Part shown: in pieces, positions 22,161 through 34,295 of the stretch | Layout of the letters: each line of letters begins with the position of its first letter | Position numbering within the stretch: the stretch's first letter is position 1 | Origin: Lineus longissimus | Lineage: Eukaryota > Nemertea > Pilidiophora > Heteronemertea > Lineidae | Direction: 5' to 3' | NCBI RefSeq assembly: GCF_910592395.1 | Contig: NC_088312.1 | Coordinates: 17,741,292 to 17,805,291, forward strand | Length of the DNA stretch: 64,000 nt | The notes under the pieces: generated by a model | Seen by the model: the letters and a program-made list of their open reading frames with translations, nothing else | The model's database searches: none | Told to the model about the DNA's origin: nothing | Position numbers and translations under genes: made by a program

Positions 22161-22943
22161 TGTAGCAACCATTGGATTCAACAACCCGTCTACAGTCTCA
22201 ACCCCTGCTCGAGCATATCTAGCATCATTTTCGTGCATGCTATCTAGCTGACCTCAAGTACCACAGAATGTAAACAAGAGCTAGGCCTTTTCTTGGAGTC
22301 AAGCACACTGAGAAATACTGTACCCATTTTCCTACAATTTGTATCTATCAAAATCTAAGGCATCATGTGAAATTCTAGAGGCAAAACATGGTATGTACAA
22401 TTATCAATATTTATAGATTCTATAGATTATCTTATTTTCAATAGATGATGGTTAACATCAGAGTTTTAAGGGTTTAAAGAGCTCACCTTTCCTAATTCTC
22501 TTAACCATGCTGGGTTTCCTTTGTCTCTGTTAGATTGTGAACTTATCATATGATACACACATACATATCCATATATATTTCCTGCAGCTATATGCTGTTC
22601 TGTATTAACAGTTTCCTCAACTAGTGAGGTTATAATACATGCATGGTATATATTCCAATGTTTATGTTTGATAAGGATTTAGAGGTACATTTGTGCCTTT
22701 GTGATGCCTGTGTAGCTACTGTTGCATGCATTCATGTATGCATTATATGTGTGTGCTTGGTACTCCTAAGATCACAACCAGGCTGAGTCAGCATGTTTCT
22801 AATACTGTGTTTTCAATAGTTCACATATGTAATTGTACTGAGGATACTTTCATCTTGTATATTTTCAGTCTTTTACGGTGTTAATAAACATCAGTTTATC
22901 ACATAAAGAATATTTTCGTCTCGTGTTACATGATGCGCTTACA
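22161..22943 (+). repeat. BEL/Pao 3' LTR
   Basis: Same 783 bp as the 5' LTR with about four substitutions (for example ggactc/ggattc, acctgtc/acccgtc, gagacaag/gagtcaag, gctagg/gctggg). It is preceded by the purine-rich tract GGGCGGGAG, the expected polypurine primer site, and followed by CATAG. Confidence 0.95.
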
Positions 22944-23071
22944 CATAGTCTCAGGCAGCTAGTGCGCGCGCAGCTAACATGCGCACATGAGCCTGCGGCA
23001 CCTAACGGCCAACCCGAAAACCAACTACATGTACTGCTTTTAGCGTTATTCCAATGTTAGTGCCCTCACAA

Positions 23072-24512
23072 CCGTGGAATCTCGAAATTTCGGTGTCAAT
23101 TTGTCCGAACGGTCATCGCAACTCTCTCTAACCAAATAAGCGCGATCGGTCGCGACAAGCGCCATCGCCAATTGACTATCACCGCAAGTAGGCAATACTG
23201 CTAGTCGAATGTCAACTTTAATCATCGGGGAATCTCGAAATGTCGGTCTCAATTTGTCCGAACGGTCATCTCGACTCTTAATAACCAAAATGAGCGCGAA
23301 TGGTCGCGAGGAACGCCATCGCCGACTGATTATCACCGCCAGTAGACTATATTGCTAGTTGAATGACAATATTATATCGTCGCAGAATCTCCAAATTTCG
23401 GTCTCAATTCTTCAGAACTTTCATATCGACTTTTTATAACCAAAATGAGCGCGATCAGTCGGGACAAGCGCAATCGCCGGTCGACTATCACCGCCTGCAG
23501 GCTATATCGCTAGTCGAATTACAACTTATTCACGGGCTCTCGAAATTTTGATCTAGATTTGTTCGAACTTTTATGTCGACTCTTTATAACCAAAATAAGT
23601 ACGATCGGCAGCAGTAAGAGCCATCGCCGATCGACTATCACCGCCAGTAGGCTATATCGCTATTCGATTAACGCTTTATTCACGGAATACCGAAGTATCA
23701 ATCTCAATTATTCCGAACGGTCATCTCGACACCTTATAACCAAAATGAGCCTGGTCGATTGGGACGAGCACCATCGCCGATCGTCTAACATCTCTAGTAA
23801 GCTATAGTGCTAGTTGAATGACATGTTATCGTCGTGGAATCTCGAAATTTTGGTCGCAATTTGTCCGAACGGTCATTTCGACTCTGTATAAAATGAGCGC
23901 GATCGGTTGCGAAGAGTGCCGTCGCCAACCGACTATTGCCGCAAGTAGGCTTTATCGCTAGTCGAAAGACAGCTTTTTCACGGAAAATCGAAAGTTCGGT
24001 CTCTCTTTGTCCAAATAGGTCATCTCGACTCTGTATAACCAAAATGGGCGCGATCGGTTACGACGAGCGCCATCGCCGAAGGACTATCATCGCCAGTAAG
24101 CTATATCTCTAGTCGAATGTCAACTTATCGTTGCAGAATCACGAAAATGCGGTCTCAATTTTTACAGAACGGTAATCTCGACTCTGTATAACCAAAATGA
24201 GCGCGATTGGTCGGGATGAGCGCCATCGCCGATCGACTATCATCGCAAGTAAGCTATATTGCTTGTCGAATGACAACTTATGGTCACGGAATCTCGAAAT
24301 TTCGGTCTCAATTTCTCCGAACGGTCATCTCGACTCTGTATAACCAAAATGAGCGCGATCGCCAGTAGGCTATATCGCTAGTCGAATGTCGCAGAATCTC
24401 GAAATTTCGGTCTCAATTTTTCAGGACGGTCATCTTGACTCTGTATAACCAAAATGAGCATGATCGCGTCGGTCGCGACGACCGGCATCGCCGACCGACG
24501 ATCATCGATTGA
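23072..24512. repeat. satellite A, third array
   Basis: About nine to ten monomers of the same ~150-bp satellite as at 3.4-7.7 kb, same orientation, starting just after the LTR element. Motifs 'ggtcatctcgactctgtata' and 'aaaatgagcgcgatcggt' recur. All frames inside (for example 23046-23336 minus) are satellite translations. Confidence 0.92.
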
Positions 24513-24751
24513 AATAGATAGCGAAGGTATCACTTTAGGAGTGTCCAAAAGATGAGTTAATTGTACGTCCTCCAACTAGTCGTATTCTGAATTAGGAAGG
24601 GGGTAGTTGAGGCAATAATAATGGGCTAATTAGGGTCAGCCTCATGATTTATCTCAATAGAATTAGCTTTATTAAATCAATACCATGTTCTATACATTTT
24701 CGTGTTCGCTACCATATTGGCTCTAGTGGCGCAGAACCTGTCCCCCCCCCT

Positions 24752-24863
24752 GCATGAAGACGCCGACGCCAGCCATTTTATTGTTCTTGAAGCGTAAATT
24801 AGAAGGAATGAAATCACCTAAAATCAATGGTACGAGTCGATCATCTACTCAACACACCAGGTA
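24752..24863 (+). CDS. candidate first coding exon (weak)
   Basis: From the ATG at about 24755 a frame reads MKTPTPAILLFLKRKLEGMK and runs without stop to a good donor (ACCAG|GTAAGA). The upstream sequence is locally GC/C-rich, and the exon carries 'GCCATTTTATT', a motif often near starts. No partner exon could be placed; a frame at 25112-25268 ending SVPQMSRPPYY is a possible but unproven continuation. No family similarity recognised. Could easily be chance. Confidence 0.15.
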
Positions 24864-25544
24864 AGATGTCTAGATTAGATTCCTTTCATTGGTTTGAGGT
24901 TATTCATTTTTTCTCATTGCCTATAGTTTCCCAAAATTTGACATTGACTTGAATGTGAAACATTCAAAAGACTATCACACTTCTTACTCTTACTCCAAAA
25001 ATACGTCCAGCCTGTTTCGATTATTCAAAATTGTAAATTCAAATGTTTTCTTAGAAAAACAGAATAAACATGTTGAATGCGTCCCGTTTTTTATTGTGTT
25101 ATCGTCAAATACATTATGTTTCTCGAGCCCTTAATCCCGATTTCGAATTTATTCTATCTTCCCTCAAGATCAACCATTGTTCTCGATCGATCGAGCGTGA
25201 GCCTGATTCCTCAACCCCAAACAATAGCAAGGAGTCTGTTCCACAGATGAGCCGCCCTCCCTATTATTGATCCAACAGAGGGCAGCAGGGTTTAACACCT
25301 TCTTTGGATTGAGGATATGTTGTGTCACTGCTGCTTTGTGTGCTTATTACATAACCAGATGTGTATAAACAAGCCTCATTCTGAGCAATGCAGTCTGTGT
25401 CACCCCAGGTAGAGCTTAATTACCAGTATATGTACTATTGTTTAATGTAGCTAGGATTAGTACTACTCTGACTGGAAGCATGGTTGATTTTTGAAAATAC
25501 AAATGTAGTGACTTTGATAAACAGAAATGTTACAAAGATTATAA

Positions 25545-26070
25545 ATTTGTTCTTAGGACGCTTTATGTTTGGGCCAATTTAGTTAGAACTTTGACAGACT
25601 GATTATTAGGCCTGTGACAACATGAATATATGAGCAGTTTTGCAGTGAAATGTCTCATCTTACAAAAAAGAGGATTTGCAAGCACTCTCTTTGCATTTAT
25701 CTACAAAATTGCCAGAACAAGAATATGCTATTTTGCTTAGAGATCATTTATCTTTTCAGAAAAAAAATGGTTTCATAAATCCCACTTTCACAAAGGAACC
25801 TCAAAATCTAATGAAATGTCAAAAACTTTATTCTAATGACGCTTTGTGTTTGGGCTAATTTTGTTCAAAGTTTGACTGACTTATGATTGGGTTTGTGTGA
25901 ACATGAATATATGAGCACTTATAGTAGTGAAATGTCTTATTACTCTTGTTGCATAATCTACAAATGGAGAGCTAGAAAAGTAAAGAGGACATTCCTCTCT
26001 CACGGACATTCCCCTTTCATGGAGTCCTGACAAAACGTCTGAAACCTGTTCTACAATAAAGCGCAACCAA
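25545..26070. repeat. dispersed repeat R2, uninterrupted copy
   Basis: Contains two diverged ~290-bp units (ttcttaggacgctttatgtt at 25550; attctaatgacgctttgtgt at about 25832). The sequence continues with 'gtgaaatgtct..ctctttgca' and ends '..ggagtcctgacaaaacgtctgaaacctgttctacaa'. A second copy lies at 44785-45215 plus 48985-49145, where a LINE interrupts it, so this copy shows what the empty site looked like. Confidence 0.8.
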
Positions 26071-26431
26071 TGGACATTGTAATATAGTCAACGTTGCAAC
26101 CCATAGTTGTCATTTGACCCTCTTTTCAAAAATAGATGACACTTAATTTTGGATTAGATTCATGAGGATAAGCCTTCGTAGTAAAATCCACTATTCCAGA
26201 ACATTTGAAGATTTGAAATTGCATTAAAAGTACTAGCATATACCCGTGGCGCGGGCTGTTCGAGGTATAAAAATCGGATTGTTTGGGTGCTGGTATTTTG
26301 TGGGTTTGGTGTAAATGGGGTGCTGGTTTGTGAGTAACACTTTTTTTCATGAGTGTAATACTTCTTGAAAACGGAACTATGTAACCATGTACATGATGTA
26401 CAGGCGTCCACAATGCTAAACCAATTCTCGA

Positions 26432-28197
26432 ACAAGAGGCCCAAGGGCCTGGCGCTCAGCTGAGTTAATATCATTAATATCTTCCCGGTGTTCAGTTCAT
26501 TATGCATGAAAATGGCATGCTCCATGGTATTTGATATCCTTTTGCGTTCACTACGGTACCAATGTTTTTGGTTGACATAATTATGCCACTGTTCATTCCT
26601 CAATCCTGACCATAATTCGGGTGAAATCATCGTATGAAAATATTTACCGAAACATGAAGTTTATGCCATGAATGAGGACACTCATTGTCATAGCTTCGTT
26701 TACAAGTACGAAGTATTTTCCCGCGAATATTCAAAACTGCTTGGCTCCTTGCCAGTTAAATAACATGTGACTACACAAAATAGAAAACTTTGATGGAAAT
26801 TGTAAATCATTTTTTTATCTATCAGGGGAAACAAGCTGATGATGATCAAATAAATCATTCATGAGAAATCGTTTTGTTGCTGAAGCTTGCATGACGAAGT
26901 TAATGCTAAACCTTTTATTGTGCTCTACTGCGCCACCGTAGTTTTCTATTTAGACCAGCGATGACGTCATTTCTGGTGATTCCCTACGTTGTCCAATGAG
27001 CGCTTTTTAAAATGTGCCATTTGGTATTGTACAGTATGCAATGTATTTTTTCAGCGCTGACAGTTGCCGAACAGAATGCCGTAGCTCCCTCAATTTCCAA
27101 TCAATTTTTATGGGAGTGACATTATTGTATTGCTTAGAATGTCTACTTTTTACTCATGAAAGAATCGTAGAACTAAAACTTAATAGGCGAACAGAATCAT
27201 GCCGATTCACTGCACATACTGTGGGAATTCTCCACTTCAAAATACATCGGCGATGTCATCGCGAACAGAGCATGCACTTCCGATATCGTTTTCACAGAAA
27301 TGTGGCCAAATTTTCAAGAACTAATTTCTGAAAGTAGTCTCTAAAGACCTTATGACTACCACTGAAACGAACTAGTGATAATATCGCCTACCAGACTACT
27401 TTTTAAGCAGAAAATTGGGTACTTGAGTGTCATTGAGCTCCAGGCGTAAACAACATGCCGCCATTTTGTCTCCGCTTCGGTATTTCGTACGCCGCTTATA
27501 ATGCACCTTCTCAATTAAAACCAACATAATAAGGCCTTACATCGTTGATTGAATAGGAACACCACACAAAACACAATAAAGTGGGGGTACAATCGATTAC
27601 GAAGCTGAAGTGAACAGTGATTTATTCCTGGAGCTACTGCTTTTGCAATCTTGACACTAGAGGCGCTGATGTCGTTCCTAATTGAATTTTAATTTCGGCA
27701 CTGTGCGAGTTTGCTGCTTTTGTTGTGTAGCTGCCATGTTTTGAGAACTGGCAAATAGGAGACTTCATTGATGGCTGACGTCATCGGGCGGGAATTTGAA
27801 TCGGCAGAAATAATTAAAAGGCAGGTAGCGCCCTCTCCTGTTAAAATTTTGAACTTTTTCTCAATAAAATAGATTTTCAAGAATTTTATCTTAATATTAG
27901 AGCATATTTCGACTAATTCTGCTGCTCCTAGGCCGATATAGGTCAGTTTCCTTCATGCACTCTCGCTCGCAGGAAGTAGGTCGAATGGCGACAAATTTTG
28001 TTTTGAAAGTAGAGTTTGACCAGAAGTATCCAGAAATGCAAAATTGAAGTCTCTAGGTCTTACGGTTACAAAATGTGCACCATGGGTTTAACGGACGGAC
28101 GGATGGATGGATGGATGGATGGATGGATGGACAGACGGACGCCACTGAACAACTTATTTGACAAGCTCGGCTGACTTAGTCAGCTGAGCTAAAAACC
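26432..28197 (+). repeat. modular dispersed repeat with CAGCTGAGCTAAAAA end
   Basis: Left end ACAAGAGGCCCAAGGGCCTG followed by GCGCTCAGCTGAG; right end ...TCGGCTGACTTAGTCAGCTGAGCTAAAAAC. A GACG/GGAT microsatellite (28093-28142) sits just inside the right end. This matches the layout of the GGCTCACC repeats at 2.27 and 62.08 kb: a G/C palindrome, the terminal box, a unique body, a GAC-type run, then the inverted box and AAAAA. A solo left end is at about 32811-32845 on the minus strand. No protein found; the 105-codon frame at 27014-27331 is unrecognised. Confidence 0.65.
28093..28142. repeat. GACG/GGAT microsatellite
   Basis: GGACGGACGGATGGATGGAT continuing to GGACAGACGGACG. It lies at the 3' part of the modular repeat, as equivalent GAC-rich runs do in its relatives. 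Confidence 0.9.
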
Positions 28198-28210
28198 AAG
28201 ATGGTGCAGA

Positions 28211-28462
28211 CTGGTGATGTACTCGATATCAGCCAGCAAATAGCGCCAGAATGGTTTAAGTTACCCGTGTGTGCGTAAATCTTGTCTCCCGTTGGGTACA
28301 TTGTGTCCTAAGATGAGCTATTTGTGAATAAATGGCTGTCTCGAGGTGGAAAAGCAGCATTTTTCCTGGTGATGTACTCGATATCAGCCAGCGATTAGCG
28401 CCAGAATGGTGTAAATTACCGGTGTGTGCGTAAATCTTGTCTCCCGTTGGGTACAGTTATTT
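28211..28462. repeat. ~90-bp direct duplication
   Basis: 'ctggtgatgtactcgatatc' through 'cttgtctcccgttgggtaca' occurs at 28211-28303 and again at 28376-28463, separated by ~70 bp. The copies differ at a few positions. Confidence 0.85.
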
Positions 28463-29430
28463 GGGTCAAATTAAGTTTTTATCTCATTATTTTAGCTTGT
28501 TTTGACCTTAAATCATCAGCAATACAATATTCTAAATGAATTAGAGTGATTTGAGCACATTCAAATTTTTCACTATATTGACCCAAAATGTAGTGTAAAT
28601 TGAGACAAGACCACAATTGATTTTTTAAGCCTTTTAGCAGTTAAATTGTCAATGTTTGACCGCGACGCATCAAAGAACGCGTGGTGTTGTGAATCTGAAA
28701 TTTAGATTATGTTATTCCGGACAGTCGGGCAAGTAAATGGTGAAAAATAAAACGGTGATTGACCACGGAAATTTTTTGATAATCGACAAATTAGACAGGT
28801 TCCACTGTTTTCAGCCAATCTTTTCATCTTCTAATCTTTTCATCAAATAATTTCTTTATATCTGTAGACTTGCCACAGCAAATATTTTTTCAATACCTCT
28901 CCAAATATGTACTTGAGAGTAAAAAACATTCACTCGTCTAATAGATAGGCCTCGACCCTCCAACCTATAAATATTCATTAGTGGTCTTGTCTCCATTTTT
29001 CCTTCAGATATGGGCGCCGCCATCTTGCATGCTGGCGTCAGTGACGTCGATTTTGATAGGTGGATGATGCGCGCATGGAAGGGACCATTTGAACACGACA
29101 TCTGATTGGTTGATAGCGGAGGTGGGAGGTGGCTCGGCAATTTTCGTGACGGTAATAATGCAGAGAGATAACTGATGGACTTCTCGGCGAAGAGATTACT
29201 TGGAGCTCTCCAGTTGACGTCATCTCCACAAAGTTGTTATTTATTCCAAAACCACCAAGATATTCGACGTATGACACTCTCAAGGACACTCTTACTTATG
29301 ATCCACACCTACGAAGCCAAAAGTTGCAAGAATTCGACGCATTTTGAAACAAAAATCGCCTCCTATTTAGCGGCCACAACGCGCATATAATTTTTACAAA
29401 TAATTTCAATTTTAAAGTTCCAAAATATTG

Positions 29431-30285
29431 TGCACTATATACTGTAGGACGGAAAAACTTCGCTTGCAGAATATTTTTTGCGAATTTCGCAGGTAGGTCA
29501 GGCTCGCGAAAATATTCTGCCGCGAAAATCTCTTGCTTTTAGCTTGAAATCCATGTCATTGTTGCCATGTTATCACAGATGCACTGCCTACAGCTTTGCC
29601 CGACGAAGGCCTACGTCTATACCCCGCGCAATTAGCACTTGTCATAATTTCACCCAACTTAACCAACTTTTGCTTAATTATTGCTCATATATTATGTTAA
29701 GTATGGTACATTTTACACTACAGTCCCCATACACTAAGAGCTTAGAGTAAAATAGACAGTTTAAATTTTCTTGGAAAAAAATCTCCACTCGTGAAAATAT
29801 TCTGCCGTGAAAATTATGTCCATCGTGAGGCATTCGCAAAAATCACATGCAGCGGATATTTTCCATCCTACAGTTGCAACTGCGCACGGCAACTGAACAA
29901 CTTCGAGTGATCTGTCTGCATGCGCAAAACACTGCGACTTGCTCGAGGCGGGTGTGCGCTAACTGATCGGCAAAGCCGCGGCGCTTCATCAAACGATGAG
30001 AACCGACAAAAATGCCTTTTATAACTCTAAAATCGTTATTCTTCAGTCAATTTCAAAATGTTAAAGGGCTATTTGTGATAGAGATATATTTGCTGGCGAA
30101 CTGCCTCTTTCCCAAAAGCGACGCTGCACAATATTTCATCTTTTATTTCAATACATATTCCCGAGATACACAAACTGAACGGCTAATCCCTCATAATCCC
30201 TAGCCAATCTCGATAAAATGGACACACCAAAAGGGCTAAGACGGGGGTCCTTAATGAAAAATCATCAAGGGCAGAGAAACGTAAT
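29431..30285 (+). repeat. ~850-bp duplicated block, copy 1, with nested MITE
   Basis: Aligns along its length with 50570-51411. Within it, 29444-29876 has short inverted ends CTGTAGGACGGAAAA / TTTTCCATCCTACAG, with TA at the left flank, typical of a Tc1/mariner-type MITE. Repeated 'gcgaaaatattctgccg' motifs lie near both ends. The right part (gcacggcaactgaac to catcaagggcagag) is shared too, so the MITE sits in a larger repeat. Confidence 0.8.
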
Positions 30286-33200
30286 GTAAATATCCTAAAT
30301 TCTATCTGTGAGTTATGAGAGGCGTACATTTACATAGTTTAGAGCGCATGGGCGGTTGGTCTAAAGTAAATAGTGTTCGATGTCCTGAGATCAGGCTTTG
30401 TCGTTTGAGTTTGAAATATCGAGAGGCGGGGTATATTGCAAACAACTGGTGCCATGATGTCAGGGGAGAGGCCTAGTCCTTCTCATAAGCCTGTGGGCAG
30501 TTAGTCTTATAACTTACGACGATGAAAGAAAAAAAAACACTTCAATGAAACTTTCTTTCACCGACTTAACTCTCTCATCAGCGGCCATTACTCAGAAAAA
30601 ACGTATTCGTATCGAGTACGTAATAAATTCAGTGCATGCGCTTAAACCATAACTTGAATCGCTTTTAAAATACTACCATGTTAACAAGTACCCTTAACGG
30701 TTGATGAAAAACATATTTTAAAGCCAAATCAATAGACGGAAATTGGTTAAAATATCAAGTGAATTTGGAGGCCGTTTCGAAGCCAACTTGATTTCGAAGA
30801 CAGCTCGTTTCAGACAATCTAAAAATAATTTTAGAGATTACGTCTCCTCGCGAAAACATGTCGGTGCATGTTTCATGTGTAAACCGCTGACAACAACGGC
30901 GCCATTTAGTGCAAAATGGCGCACTTTTTAACCTCGTCAAAAAAGCATCAATATTTATTTTCTTATCTGTTTGAAATTACAAAAGAACATTATCAATCAC
31001 CAATGGAATAACCCTATTGAGAAATTTGATGTAATTTGTGTTTTTATCTAATCTGTATCTGTCTGCTCCTCACATATTGCTGCCAAGGGTAAAGACCTGG
31101 GTAAAGAACGATTCTCTGGTGAGGAGATTGATTACTGCACGTGACAATAATATTGATGGTGGAAGATTCCGGCTATCCGATTTTCTCGTCAATAGTGTCC
31201 AAATATGACTGTATTTCTTAATTGATTTCGAATTTGGTGCAAATAAACAATGTACAGCTACATGAAGAATACATTGATTTGGTAGATTCTGTAGTTACAT
31301 GTTCACTTTTTATAAAATTTGCACATAGTCGTAGCGTTTTTTCCGGGTTCTTTGACATGCAAATGTACATTTCCACGTGCTTTCATCGACGCCGTATTTC
31401 TGATATCCGTGCATCGACGTATATATGGCGTAAATCCGATTGTCTCAGCCAATATACGTCGATGATTCATTCGACTAGTGGGCAATATGACTTTGAGATA
31501 ACTCTCCTGAGACTTGACTGATCTAGTATATCTGAGCATCGGCTGCATCATATGGTCAGGAGCCTAGTCCTGATGAAAAAATGGCACTGCTTGTAAAAAT
31601 CATCATCTGATGATCAGATGTGGGAGCAGCATACCATGATCAGGTTCTAAAAAAGGTAGGGGATTAATATCTGCATGATGAAGGTTCTTTTCCCTCTGTA
31701 GGCACTGAATCCGGAAATCGAAACCATATTGTCATTTCGTAGGGAGGTGCTATTACTTTTTTTTCCGAACAATTCTATTTTCCGACAAGTCGGTTTGCAA
31801 AGGTGTGCGTGTTTACGGGAGGCTCTCCCTTTGTACATGAAAAACAAAAACAAAAGGATCACTCAATGAATAAAGTCGATTGACTTTGATGATCTTTGTT
31901 TTATTTCATGAACGAATTGGAGCTGACGAGAGGACTACTTGTCCATACTGAAAGACCTTCCTTGGTTTGCCGCCATGGTAGACAGAGTAGGCTGATATAC
32001 TTAAGGTTCAGTCTGTGAAATTTCCCGGCTCTAATTTGCATTTGGTATCATTCCAAACCAGTCATTTTATAGGCTGATCTGTATTGATACTGTGCTTCGG
32101 GAAGTGTCTCCATGGCATCAGTTCCATGGACGTTCCTTCAGATTTTTTTCTGGATGAGCACAGATTGTATACGGTGGACCTTGCGCTACAGGCTACACCA
32201 TCATCAAGCATCATCCTTCTGTGTGGCATTACTTTATGAATGACCCTTTATGAACATGTTGAAAATGCCTTTGATGCCTTGTTCTGGCTCTCATTAATAG
32301 CCTGTTAAAGCAATGCAGACTGTAGCAGGTGGTTATTGTCTTAAACAAAGGCAGGCGATTGTACATGCTGTGGAATTTGGCACTTTTAATCTTTTTGGAT
32401 CCTTTGGTTATGATGATTATGATTACAACAAGAGGTGAAGTGAAGTGAATTTAACAATGATTAATCAGGTCACCAGTAATCTAATTAGTCAATTTGAAAT
32501 TCTTTTTACCGGTGCAACATTCTGTCAACTTTATGACTATTGATCATGACATTCCATCCAATGACCATTGAGCAAATCAGAGTATTCAGCTGTTTGATAT
32601 ATTGGGCTTTACAATGAATAGATAATGCAGGAGATTTAGCAACCTAAAAGCAATGTTTCAGCTACATGTAGTGCAATAAACCTTATGATCACGTTACTTA
32701 TACATCCAAATGCCTCCGATGGGATTGCTTTTTGGCACGTTGCACTCATATAGTTTGTACACTTTCTTGTATTAAACTGGTACCATATCATATCTGGTAT
32801 AGACAAAATGTCAGCTGAGCGGCAGACCCTTGGGCCCCTTGTTGTTTATTGTAGCTGGTAGTATTCACTTAAGAAAAGAATGGTGTGTAACCAATACCAC
32901 AAACCTTGTGAGCGTCCTGAGCTTAGGCGGACAGTGTCAGACGTCAACAAAATTATCAAGGGTTGATTTTTAACTAGAAAAGCCCATTACTTTAGAATCA
33001 GGATAATTATATCAACATGAAAACACAAGACAGTCTTATTGCCTGCTGTACCAAAATACTGGTCATTTCTACATCTTTTTTCTGAAATAAATACACGTTT
33101 TGTTGTGTATTTTTAAAAATGGTCGATAACATAATGATGACAACAACGTACTTCAATGTAATTATGATAATAAAAAAAACAAAAACATTTGTGACCACCC

Positions 33201-33455
33201 AACAGCAATAAAAATGGTTGAATAGATTTAGAGATATCTTTGGTTATAGATGTTGATATCAATATGGGCAAGACATTACACTACTAGATATTTAGGCTTG
33301 GACACTGACACCAATGCCCTTTCAAATAAGAAATGTCATATATCAATGGTCACCTTCAATTTGCTTTGGCCAGGAAGAAATGAAATCTAGGTTACCCTCC
33401 CCTCCCCGTCTCTATGTGATGAAATCCATATTTCCAGAAAAAGGCGATTCCTTGT
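30286..33455. other. unassigned sequence downstream of the receptor gene
   Basis: AT-rich DNA with no credible gene. It contains only the solo repeat end at 32811-32845 and a 17-bp palindrome CATCTGATGATCAGATG near 31604-31620. The 3' untranslated region of the receptor gene should occupy part of its right end, but no obvious minus-strand AATAAA was seen close to the stop codon. Confidence 0.5.
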
Positions 33456-33764
33456 TCAATCTTTACATGTGTAATCACTGTAACCACTCTTCTGCCGTTC
33501 CTCGAATTGAGGAAGAGGTGACGAAGTTCTAAATTCCTTTGAGTAGAGGTCTGGTAGTGGGGAAGGCGATCTGTACTCCCTGCAGCCAGTGATTGGTGAC
33601 CGTTTGAGTTCACGGAGTTGTATAACACCATTGGGCGAGTCCACAGGAACATCTGCATGCGTTGAGCATTTCGAGCAGGTCCGGCGAAAAGCCGGCCGCT
33701 TCGTGGAACCTCTACATCGAAGGGCGAAGCGAAACTCCTCAAGCATCTCTGAACATAATGATTG
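33456..33764 (-). CDS. kainate-type glutamate receptor, last exon (cytoplasmic tail)
   Basis: Acceptor ACTTTTTCAG ends at 33765. The exon opens in phase 0 with QSLCSEMLEEFRFALRCRGS and runs 102 codons to a TGA at 33456-33458, ending GYSDYTCKD. The start matches the tail of vertebrate GluK1-3, where an 'SFCSAMVEELR..LKC' segment follows the fourth membrane helix. The remainder is rich in Ser, Pro and Arg, as expected for a scaffold- or kinase-contacting tail. The phase matches the donor at 36112. The final residues do not resemble the PDZ-ligand type of some kainate subunits. The tail match is by eye, but position, phase and similarity agree. Confidence 0.8.
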   Translation of the reverse strand, partial: QSLCSEMLEEFRFALRCRGSTKRPAFRRTCSKCSTHADVPVDSPNGVIQLRELKRSPITGCREYRSPSPLPDLYSKEFRTSSPLPQFEERQKSGYSDYTCKD

Positions 33765-33940
33765 CTGAAAAAGTAAGGTATGATAAATAAGACAATAATT
33801 TGCTTTATTATGTGGAACAGAAAACTTGCGACTTAAATAGCACTAAATCCAACAGATTTCAGTTCTTCACATTTTCACCCTTAACTGTTGGCCTGTACAT
33901 TCCTTATTTAAGCACTACTCTCTGGGAGTATTACATGTCA

Positions 33941-34083
33941 GAGCTGCAGCTATACAGTGCTCAGGATTAACATTCATAGTTTGCCAAAATAGTTTTTTCC
34001 AATAATATAACAGGTCCGAACTGCAGCTAGAGTGCTCAGGACTAACACTCATAATTTGCCAAAATAGTTTTTTCCAATATGAT
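33941..34083. repeat. 77-bp tandem duplication
   Basis: 'gagctgcagctatacagtgc...gccaaaatagttttttccaa' is repeated once with 77-bp spacing (starts 33941 and 34018) and a handful of differences. Confidence 0.85.
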
Positions 34084-34148
34084 AATTGCCTATTTTGATC
34101 AAAAGCTCCTCTTAGTGCACTGAATGTCTATATAAAATAGGCCGGGTC

Positions 34149-34295
34149 TATTTGGCAAGCCGCTCGCCGAACAGGCATCTTTTTTTGTCCTGTTTGGAGA
34201 GCCGCTTGCCAAACAGCACTAAAAAGCCACCCTGTTCGGCCAGCCGGGCTTGCCAAACAGGTAAAAAATCTACCCTGTTTGGCGAGCTGGAGACT
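34149..34295. repeat. array of palindromic modules with ~42-bp period
   Basis: Modules at about 34149-34174, 34190-34216, 34232-34260 and 34275-34292 (half). Each approximates CTGTTTGG-C-GAGCC then GGCTTGCCAAACAG, an imperfect 27-29-bp palindrome. A/T-rich spacers of 15, 15 and 14 bp separate them. Decayed modules follow near 34315-34335 and 34353-34374. No coding sequence. Confidence 0.85.

Larger units (their letters stand above)
17429..22943 (+). mobile_element. BEL/Pao LTR retrotransposon, internally deleted
   Basis: Two 783-bp direct LTRs bound a 3.95-kb interior, flanked by the 5-bp duplication CATAG (17424-17428 and 22944-22948). I found only four substitutions between the LTRs (about 0.5%), so the insertion is recent. 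The interior encodes Gag with a Pao-type region, three zinc-knuckle-like motifs and an aspartic protease, then jumps directly to the C-terminal end of integrase. Reverse transcriptase, RNase H and the integrase core are missing. It is therefore a non-autonomous deletion derivative that would need a related full-length element in trans. Confidence 0.93.

Noticed and set aside
27014-27331. 105-codon plus frame inside the modular repeat at 26.4-28.2 kb
   Set aside because: No recognised domain, high Arg/His/Cys by composition, and no repeat relative with a conserved frame seen here.
34149-34295. Possible CRISPR-like repeat-spacer array
   Set aside because: Animal intron context, no cas genes, and A/T-rich low-complexity spacers of 14-15 bp that are too short; treated as a palindromic minisatellite.
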